A stretch of 37,628 bases of DNA, from NCBI GenBank assembly GCA_029856155.1, contig JAHQWL010000070.1, positions 87,740-125,367 of the forward strand. Direction: 5' to 3'. Every line of letters starts with the position of its first letter. The first letter of the stretch is position 1. The stretch is from Promethearchaeia archaeon (GTDB lineage: Archaea; Asgardarchaeota; Lokiarchaeia; Sigyniarchaeales; SOKP01). The position numbers and the translations under genes are program-made. Positions 32,385 through 37,628 of the stretch are shown here, in pieces. The notes below the pieces were generated by a model, which saw nothing but the letters and a program-made list of their open reading frames with translations, was not told where the DNA came from and ran no database searches.

Positions 32385-32669
32385 TTGGAAAAAATTAAAA
32401 TATCTCATAGTCCTAAAATAGAATCTGTTAATAAAAAAGAGAAAGTTGGGAGTAAAATTGATAGTTTATGGGATCCAAATTCCATATATGATAAAAAATC
32501 TAAGTATGAATCTAAAAAATTGATAATAAAACTTGAAACTAATGGAAAGGAGAAACGAAAGATATTACTAAAACTTGAAAGTGGGAGCCCTAAAGTTCAC
32601 TCAAGTAATTATAATCTTATTTCAGAATTATTGAAAGAATTTTTTAACAGTACAAACAATTTTGAATAG
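32385..32669 (+). CDS. Small basic hypothetical protein
   Basis: A 94-residue lysine-rich protein starting TTG at 32385. The first 45 residues look unstructured (KIEIS-like, rich in K, S, E), then two beta strands (KLIIKLETNGKEKRKILLKL) and a C-terminal helix (YNLISELLKEFFNS). No cysteines or recognised motif. It precedes the aldolase gene by 124 bases. The frame is well formed but the start is uncertain because no Shine-Dalgarno motif is seen. Confidence 0.5.
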   Translation: MEKIKISHSPKIESVNKKEKVGSKIDSLWDPNSIYDKKSKYESKKLIIKLETNGKEKRKILLKLESGSPKVHSSNYNLISELLKEFFNSTNNFE

Positions 32670-32793
32670 AGAATTAAAAGTTTTTTTCCAAATTCTTCCC
32701 TTCAAATGCTTTTTTTTGGTTGAGATTAAAAGTAAAGTATTTTATTGTAGGTCTCCTATTTCTTCATTAATTTTAATCTAAAGTAAAATTAAT

Positions 32794-33864
32794 GTGGAAA
32801 AAATGAATTTTGAAGAAATTAAAAATTTATTAGGTTCTGATGCAGATACCTTACTGAATCATATATGTACTGGAATTCCTAAAGATAAGATTCATCCTCC
32901 TGGACCTGATTTTGTAGAACGAGTTTTTGAACATTCAGATAGAAATAATCTTGTATTGAATAATATGGAACGGTTTTATAGTCAGATTGGTAGATTATCA
33001 GGAACTGGTTATCTCTCAGTATTACCCGTTGATCAAGGAATTGAACATTCTGCTTCAGCTAGTTTTGCGATGAATCCGTCATATTTTGATCCTGAAAATA
33101 TTATAAAACTAGCGATAAACGGAGGTTGTAGTGCCGTTGCTTCTACTCTTGGTGTTTTAGGCTCTGTAGCAAGAAGATATGCTCATAAAATTCCATTTAT
33201 TGTGAAAATCAATCACAATGAATTACTCACAAAACCAGCACTTTCGGATCAAACTCTTTTTGCAAATGTAGAACAAGCATTTGATATGGGCGCAGCTGCA
33301 GTAGGAGCAACAATATACTTCGGTTCTTATGAATCTAGGCGCCAGATTCAAGAGATTAGTGAAGCTTTTAGATTTGCTCATGATTTAGGATTAGTCTGCG
33401 TGCTTTGGTGTTATTTAAGAAATCAAGAAGAGTTTATTAAAGATGGAAAAGATTATCATACGGCAAATGATTTGGAAAGCCAAGCAAATTATCTCGGGGT
33501 TACTATTGAAGCTGATATTATAAAGCAAAAATTATCTACTCTTAGCAGAGGATTCCTTGATTTAAACTTTGGGAAAACTGATAAACTAGTTTATGAAAAA
33601 CTGGCTCCAGATAATCCAATCGATTGGAATAGATACCAAGTCGCAAATTGCTATATGGGAAGAATAGGATTGATAAATTCTGGCGGAGAGGCTGGTGGTA
33701 ATGATCTTCAAGATGCTGTCACTGCTGCTGTTATTAATAAACGTTCAGGAGGTATGGGCTTAATTTTAGGACGGAAAGCATTTAAAAAACCAACTCCTGA
33801 AGGTATTAAAATTCTTAATGCCGTACAAGATGTTTATTTATGTCAAGATATTACTATTGCTTAA
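32794..33864 (+). CDS. Class I fructose-bisphosphate aldolase (DhnA/FbaB type)
   Basis: A 356-residue archaeal-type class I aldolase, interconverting fructose-1,6-bisphosphate with dihydroxyacetone phosphate and glyceraldehyde-3-phosphate in gluconeogenesis or glycolysis. Features: [13 protein letters not shown] near residue 75, [10 protein letters not shown], and the Schiff-base region [11 protein letters not shown] near residue 240 whose lysine forms the imine. The phosphate-binding end is [15 protein letters not shown] and [13 protein letters not shown]. It resembles E. coli FbaB more than the short archaeal aldolases (about 260-280 residues), owing to an N-terminal extension of about 70 residues. 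Start GTG 32794; ATG 32803 is possible. Confidence 0.92.
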   Translation: MEKMNFEEIKNLLGSDADTLLNHICTGIPKDKIHPPGPDFVERVFEHSDRNNLVLNNMERFYSQIGRLSGTGYLSVLPVDQGIEHSASASFAMNPSYFDPENIIKLAINGGCSAVASTLGVLGSVARRYAHKIPFIVKINHNELLTKPALSDQTLFANVEQAFDMGAAAVGATIYFGSYESRRQIQEISEAFRFAHDLGLVCVLWCYLRNQEEFIKDGKDYHTANDLESQANYLGVTIEADIIKQKLSTLSRGFLDLNFGKTDKLVYEKLAPDNPIDWNRYQVANCYMGRIGLINSGGEAGGNDLQDAVTAAVINKRSGGMGLILGRKAFKKPTPEGIKILNAVQDVYLCQDITIA

Positions 33865-33866
33865 AA

Positions 33867-33889
33867 TTTTTTTTATCTCTCTTTTTTTT
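33867..33889 (+). terminator. Double poly-T terminator after the aldolase gene
   Basis: Two runs of eight T (33867-33874 and 33882-33889) separated by a C-rich spacer directly after the aldolase stop, the usual archaeal intrinsic terminator form. Confidence 0.5.
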
Positions 33890-33970
33890 AATTAACTTTT
33901 AATTAAATTAAAATTAAAAATAAAAACAACATTATTCATAATAACCAATTAATTTTTTCTTAAGATAACA

Positions 33971-34567
33971 ATGGGAAAAGAGAGGAATTTTAGACCAGAT
34001 CCGAATTATAATCCCTATAGAGTTAAACAAACACCTACAGCCCCCAAAACATCTGTTATTGATTTCAATACCCAGAGAATTTGTCCCGCTTGTGGATTAG
34101 CCATAAAAATAGCCCATAATTTTTGTAAGCGTTGTGGCGTCGATCTAAGCGCAATAGAACCAATTGGCAATGACGAAATTTCAAAACAACTAGCAATAAC
34201 TGCTATTACTGATTCCGATCCAGAAGTAAGAAAAGAAGCAGTTGATACTCTAGGAGATTTTGGTGATGAAAAAGTGTTAGGAGTTCTTACTTATGTTTTA
34301 TTAAACGATCCAGATGAAAATGTAAGAAAGGAAGCTGCAGATGAACTTGGAGACCTACACCATCCATATAGTTTAGACATATTCACAAAAGCACTAAAAG
34401 ATGAGAGTCCATTAGTCAGGAAGGAAGCTATAGAAGGATTAAAGAAGATTAAAAAGAAGATCAAGCCAAAGAAGTTAGATGAAGGAAAACCAGAGAGTAG
34501 GGAAGATAAAGAAGATGAACTTAAACCAGAAGAAACCACAGAAGAACGTAATACTGATAGTTTATAA
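33971..34567 (+). CDS. Zinc-ribbon and HEAT-repeat protein
   Basis: A 198-residue protein. Residues about 37-58 form a zinc ribbon (CPACGLAIKIAHNFCKRCG). Residues 75-165 hold three HEAT/PBS-lyase-like repeats with the pattern DPEVRKEAVDTLGDFGDEKV, DPDENVRKEAADELGDLHH and DESPLVRKEAIEGLKKI. The C-terminal 40 residues are an acidic and basic, disordered-looking tail (KPESREDKEDELKPEETTEE). There is no membrane segment. It is likely an adaptor for protein partners. Single gene, start ATG at 33971. Confidence 0.82.
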   Translation: MGKERNFRPDPNYNPYRVKQTPTAPKTSVIDFNTQRICPACGLAIKIAHNFCKRCGVDLSAIEPIGNDEISKQLAITAITDSDPEVRKEAVDTLGDFGDEKVLGVLTYVLLNDPDENVRKEAADELGDLHHPYSLDIFTKALKDESPLVRKEAIEGLKKIKKKIKPKKLDEGKPESREDKEDELKPEETTEERNTDSL

Positions 34568-34611
34568 AAAATGTTTTCTTTTTAAAAATTCTTTTATTTG
34601 AAAGTATAGAT

Positions 34612-34800
34612 TTATTCGGTTTTTTTTTTAACAAGAAATCCTAATGCAAAAATAATCAATCCAATGACAATCGTAATTGGTCCTACAATAGTAATAAATG
34701 CGAGCGAGGGCATAAAACCCATTAATTGTATTACAAATACAATTAACGCTCCTAAAAAAAGTGTTAAACCTATTCTACTAATAGAGCTTACATCAGTCAA
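34612..34800 (-). CDS. Small two-helix membrane protein
   Basis: A 62-residue protein with two membrane helices (LTLFLGALIVFVIQLMG and ITIVGPITIVIGLIIFALGF) joined by FMPSLAF and ending KKKTE, so both ends should be cytoplasmic. Start TTG at 34800 after GGTGA. Convergent with the HEAT gene and downstream of the gelsolin-like gene on the same strand. No family recognised. Confidence 0.6.
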   Translation of the reverse strand: MTDVSSISRIGLTLFLGALIVFVIQLMGFMPSLAFITIVGPITIVIGLIIFALGFLVKKKTE

Positions 34801-34901
34801 TTAAATTCACCTTTTTATTAATTTTTGTTTTGGTGATCCTAGTAATTTTAATTTTTATATAAAATTAACGCTCCTACATTATCTAGAAATAAGATTAGAT
34901 T

Positions 34902-36038
34902 TTAATCATCCTTACTTGGAATTTTCGGTAATTGTCTTCGACCACTTGGGTTTTCCTCTCGGGACTTCTCTAAAATTTCAACTATTTCCCCCTTCTTTGC
35001 ATTTGTAGGTAAATCAATTTCTTTTTCTTCGGCATAAGCTTTAAGATCTTTTACAGTCATAGAATTAAAATCGATTATCTCTTTAGCATTTATAGCTTTC
35101 TTCATTGTGTCAGGTTTAGTTGGCATTGGAGACAATCCCGAAGGAGATGTCTTTTTTGGAGTGCTATTTGATTTTTCTTCCTTTTCTAATACTTCAATAG
35201 CTTCAACAATTCCTTTTTTTTCGTCAAAATAAACTCTTAACACGTGATTATCTAATTCTATCATTTCTTTTGGGACATTTTTAACTGGTTCCCAGTCAGT
35301 TTCTTCAACATCTTTTCCGAATACTTTAGCAATTTTTGAAACCGCAGCATAGAGTGTATGACCCAAAATGAGATTTGTTCTTTTATAACCGTCAGATACA
35401 TCAGTTTTGAGAATTTTATTTTTTATGGTTTGTGCTTCTTCTCTAGATAATCCTATTGAATTAGAAATTCTTGATGGTTTTACCATTTCTGATTTTGGAT
35501 ATTGCGTCCTTGGTTTTGGTTTTGAAGCACTTGGAGCGAAAGATGAAACTATTACCTCATTACTCGTATCTTGTAGTGCGGGTGAGAAATATTCCTCTTC
35601 TATCGGCACCTTAGTTGCTTTAGGAGCAACATCCGTAATAGTTGCTTGTTCCATTCTCTCCCGTTCAACATTTCGGACATATCGCATATCGGCTAATCGT
35701 TCAGTTACTTCCATCGATTCTAATTTGAATGTATTTAAGAATTCTGAAGGTTCATCTCCTGCATCTACAGAAACAATTTTACAGCGGTGATATCTAGAGT
35801 CTTTCATTAACTCTTCTTGAAGAGTTGAAGCTACTCTTGAACTAATAAATCTTTTTCGAACAGGTGATTTTGGACCTTTCCAAATGAAGATCCTTCGTAA
35901 ATCTTCTCTAATTATAACTAGAACTTGTTCTGGATGCATATTTTCCTGAAGATGCTCTTCAGTTATGTCTAATTTTATTCGTTCTCCAGAATCGTCCAAT
36001 TCATATACCATAAAATTCTCATATTCAGTCATTTTCAT
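34902..36038 (-). CDS. Gelsolin-like domain protein with a C-terminal SAP-like helix pair
   Basis: A 378-residue protein. Residues about 36-110 match a gelsolin/ADF-H-type repeat: QVLVIIREDLRRIFIWKGPK has the V-x-D-x-x-x-x-I-F-I/V-W-x-G core, and VRKRFISSRVASTLQEEL the following helix. Gelsolin-like domains in Asgards bind and sever or sequester actin in reported cases. The middle is proline- and serine-rich and probably disordered (about 130-200), followed by a second folded part (TNLILGHTLYAAVSKIAKVF ... VLRVYFDEKKGIVEAIEVLE). Near residues 325-358, SMTVKDLKAYAEEKEIDLP and NAKKGEIVEILEK form a SAP/Rho-N-like helix-extended-helix that usually binds nucleic acid. Start ATG at 36038. Confidence 0.7.
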   Translation of the reverse strand: MKMTEYENFMVYELDDSGERIKLDITEEHLQENMHPEQVLVIIREDLRRIFIWKGPKSPVRKRFISSRVASTLQEELMKDSRYHRCKIVSVDAGDEPSEFLNTFKLESMEVTERLADMRYVRNVERERMEQATITDVAPKATKVPIEEEYFSPALQDTSNEVIVSSFAPSASKPKPRTQYPKSEMVKPSRISNSIGLSREEAQTIKNKILKTDVSDGYKRTNLILGHTLYAAVSKIAKVFGKDVEETDWEPVKNVPKEMIELDNHVLRVYFDEKKGIVEAIEVLEKEEKSNSTPKKTSPSGLSPMPTKPDTMKKAINAKEIIDFNSMTVKDLKAYAEEKEIDLPTNAKKGEIVEILEKSREENPSGRRQLPKIPSKDD

Positions 36039-36238
36039 TCAACAGGAATAATAATCTGTGGTATTTCAATTTTTATGATAGTAATTAAAAATTTTGTATT
36101 ATAATTTGAAATTTCTTTTCAAACTTAATTGTTTTAAAAAAAATATAAATTAAATTATTTTAAATCTTCTTTTTTAAAAAAACTGAGAGAACCTTTTTTA
36201 ATTGTATATTAAAAATGAAAAAAAAAACAAAGATTTTA

Positions 36239-36679
36239 TTACCTGTCATGAAGTACATTATCTATTGAAAGTACAAATCCTACAAGGATTCTTCGGTCAG
36301 TCACATTATCTAGTATTCTTAAAGCATACGTATCTTTAAAGTCTAGTAATCCGCCAAGGAATATATCTCTCCACCTATCTGCTTTTTCGATCTCTGCAAT
36401 AACATTTCCAGTTGTAACATCATACACCTTAAAACTAAAGCCCATAAATTTACCTTGGGCTCTAAACCATTGATTTCCCTGAGGATCTTCAAGATAGAAA
36501 ACAGGTCTGAAAAGCGATAATATCTTCTTCTTAATTCGAGCTATTAAATTTCCTTGAGGGTCCTTTAAATCTTGTGCTCCACGAGCAGATACGATTTTAG
36601 CATGTATAGTAGCTGCGATTGAGCCATCAATTTCTTGTAATTCAACTCTACGTCTAATACTTAAGATTACTCTTTTCAT
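36239..36679 (-). CDS. LURP-one-related (LOR/YxjI-like) domain, 3' part of an interrupted gene
   Basis: A 146-residue ORF of the LURP-one-related / tubby-like beta-barrel family (PF04525-like): MKRVILSIRRRVELQEIDGS, then AKIVSARGAQDLKDPQGNLI, LSLFRPVFYLEDPQGNQWFR, KVYDVTTGNVIAEIEKADRW. The first strand of the fold is missing before the ATG, but the same frame upstream (36737-36680) encodes KYWDWGSGEILDEHNQIIGR, which is the expected beginning. Just before it are a TAA (36742-36740) and a TAG (36763-36761). In-frame with both, the zinc-ribbon ORF ends NYYILKER, the piece that should precede KYWDWG. The two ORFs were therefore one gene. The downstream frame is still intact, so any break is recent, or reading continues by another means. 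Confidence 0.75.
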   Translation of the reverse strand: MKRVILSIRRRVELQEIDGSIAATIHAKIVSARGAQDLKDPQGNLIARIKKKILSLFRPVFYLEDPQGNQWFRAQGKFMGFSFKVYDVTTGNVIAEIEKADRWRDIFLGGLLDFKDTYALRILDNVTDRRILVGFVLSIDNVLHDR

Positions 36680-36739
36680 TCTACCGATTATCTGGTTGTG
36701 TTCATCTAAAATCTCTCCAGAACCCCAATCCCAATACTT

Positions 36740-36766
36740 TTAAGGGGTTTGAGTAATCCTCTACCT
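36740..36766 (-). other. 27-nt segment with two in-frame stops inside a LOR gene
   Basis: The codons read AGG, TAG, then six codons, then TAA, and keep the frame (27 bases) between YYILKE and KYWDWG. The RNA can fold: TTAAGG before it pairs with CCTTAA at its end, then GGT with ACC and GAG with CTC around a GATTA loop, with unpaired A residues between. The nearby copies of CCTTAA are 31 bases apart, so simple slippage between them would not give 27. Alternatives are a small intron, bypassing by the ribosome, or a recent insertion. Confidence 0.4.
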
Positions 36767-36970
36767 TTCCTTAAGGATATAATAATTCCGGTTGATATCA
36801 AACAATCCTCCTGGTTGACTTGATGAAGGTATACCAGAAGTAGCTGGCCTTACTGGTGTAGCGGGGGTGCTCACTTGCCTGACACTAGCTGGTATTGGCG
36901 ACCCGCACTTTTCACAGAAGTTTTGTGATAAATCTTTTATCTCTGCTCCACAATTATTGCAATACGGCAT
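36761..36970 (-). CDS. Zinc ribbon, 5' part of the interrupted LOR gene
   Basis: A 69-residue ORF from ATG 36970 (a GTG at 36985 would add five residues). It begins MPYCNNCGAEIKDLSQNFCE and continues KCGSP, a four-cysteine zinc ribbon (CxxC ... CxxC) of the zinc_ribbon_2 type common in Asgard proteins. A disordered proline- and serine-rich linker follows (ATPVRPATSGIPSSSQPG), then GLFDINRNYYILKER and TAG. NYYILKE is the first strand of the LOR fold, so the intended product is zinc ribbon, linker, LOR. As read, the ORF ends inside that domain and the product would lack it. Confidence 0.65.
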   Translation of the reverse strand: MPYCNNCGAEIKDLSQNFCEKCGSPIPASVRQVSTPATPVRPATSGIPSSSQPGGLFDINRNYYILKER

Positions 36971-37126
36971 TTTTCTCACTTTCACTTTTAAATTTATTTT
37001 AAGCTATGAATAATAATATTGTTTAATAAAGTTACGGGTAAATTAGATATTCAATGTATATTCATGAAAATGTTTTAATTAGATAAGGGTTAATTATTAT
37101 TAATAAGAAATAATTAGAGAAGCAAT

Positions 37127-37628
37127 ATGTCAAGCCAAAGCATTCCAAAGTTATTAAAATTGAAGGATTATATTACAATTGTAGGTACTTCTTTAGGAAT
37201 AATTGCTTTAGTATGTGCTTGTATTGGTCACCCTGATTTACTTTCTTTAGGTTTTTTTTTGGTAACTATCTCGCTTGGTACTGATATGATAGACGGTTAT
37301 ATCGCTCGAAAAACAAATACTGTAAATGAAATGGGTAAAGAATTAGATTCATTGAGTGATTCTCTAACCTTTGGAATCGCCCCCGCGGTTTTAGCTTACC
37401 AATCATTCAAAACAAATACCCTTTTTGATATCATTATTATAACAGGAGCAATATGTTTTGCTATTGGAGCAATGCTAAGATTGGCACGTTTTAACATCAC
37501 AGAAAGTCCCGGGTATACGGGAGTACCTACACCCATAAGTGCTTTGTTGATAGTTACCTTCTTTTATGCAAATTACTTTTACTCTATCGCTATGGGTGAT
37601 TTTTGGAGAATTTCTTCATATATAATAC
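37127..37628 (+). CDS. pssA: Archaetidylserine synthase-like CDP-alcohol phosphatidyltransferase (partial, 5' part)
   Basis: The gene starts ATG 37127 and runs off the window end after about 167 codons. The CDP-alcohol signature is complete: MIDGYIARKTNTVNEMGKEL then DSLSD, that is D-G-x2-A-R-x8-G-x3-D-x3-D. GKELDSLSDSLTFGIAPAVL and LRLARFN with GYTGVPTPISA are the forms I associate with phosphatidylserine synthase (PssA) and its archaeal counterpart, which transfers L-serine onto CDP-archaeol. Helices precede and follow (IVGTSLGIIALVCACIG, IIIITGAICFAIGAML). The enzyme makes a polar lipid head group, upstream of a decarboxylase to ethanolamine lipid if that is present. Confidence 0.85.
   Translation, partial: MSSQSIPKLLKLKDYITIVGTSLGIIALVCACIGHPDLLSLGFFLVTISLGTDMIDGYIARKTNTVNEMGKELDSLSDSLTFGIAPAVLAYQSFKTNTLFDIIIITGAICFAIGAMLRLARFNITESPGYTGVPTPISALLIVTFFYANYFYSIAMGDFWRISSYII

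Noticed and set aside
1..37628. tRNA, rRNA and CRISPR arrays
   Set aside because: I searched by eye for T-arm sequences, rRNA cores and regularly spaced repeats and found none; a covariance-model scan would be decisive.

Overview
The window looks like a piece of an Asgard archaeal genome, most likely Lokiarchaeia or a close relative. The DNA is strongly AT-rich, gene starts carry archaeal Shine-Dalgarno motifs (GGAG, GAGGTG, GGTGAT), and there is an archaeal TATA-binding protein. Around these sit eukaryote-like families typical of Asgards: two small GTPases, two longin-like proteins, a gelsolin-like/SAP protein, an LRR-TPR protein, and many small zinc ribbons and lineage-specific membrane proteins. 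Genes are short transcription units on both strands. No tRNA, rRNA, CRISPR array, transposase or integrase was seen. Names rest on motif reading, not on database searches.

Layout. 1-4.3 kb: the end of an unknown gene, a methyltransferase, an LRR-TPR protein, a metallo-beta-lactamase-fold hydrolase and a PAP2 phosphatase. 4.3-9.3 kb: a scattered inositol-phosphate set, made of a TIM-barrel isomerase-like protein, a DIPPS-like CDP-alcohol phosphotransferase, myo-inositol-1-phosphate synthase and an inositol-1-phosphate cytidylyltransferase-like enzyme, with the TBP operon inside it. 9.7-14.3 kb: a VTT/DedA membrane protein, small proteins, a longin-like/winged-helix protein, a 7-TM protein and an MglA/Arf-like GTPase. 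14.4-17.4 kb: HdrC and HdrB, then a homocysteine-biosynthesis (DUF39) protein fused to a ferredoxin domain. 17.6-22.9 kb: an EamA transporter, a zinc ribbon, a surface protein, two copies of a structured 90-nt repeat, a hydrolase and a Rab-like GTPase. 23-27.2 kb: a solitary N6-adenine methyltransferase, a YkgJ protein, a longin-like protein and a duplicated membrane protein. 27.5-34.6 kb: an HdrA-MvhD fusion, a DUF711 protein, small regulators, class I fructose-bisphosphate aldolase and a HEAT/zinc-ribbon protein. 34.6 kb to the end: a small membrane protein, the gelsolin-like/SAP protein, an interrupted zinc-ribbon/LURP-one gene and the start of an archaetidylserine synthase-like gene.

How the genes work together. 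MIPS, the cytidylyltransferase and the DIPPS-like enzyme supply three consecutive steps from glucose-6-phosphate to a CDP-inositol-derived phosphodiester. HdrA-MvhD, HdrB and HdrC could form one flavin-based electron-bifurcating heterodisulfide-reductase-type complex although they lie 11 kb apart. The GTPases, longin-like proteins, VTT protein and gelsolin-like protein belong to the membrane and cytoskeleton families that make Asgards notable.

Most notable signals. (1) TBP and MIPS have no ATG, GTG or TTG at the start their homology requires, but have good Shine-Dalgarno motifs in front of in-frame ATA/ATT codons; a surface-protein gene seems to start with CTG. (2) A duplicated 90-nt element has conserved stems and variable loops, looks like a structured RNA, and matches no family I recognise. 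(3) A 27-nt in-frame segment with two stop codons splits a zinc-ribbon/LURP-one gene.
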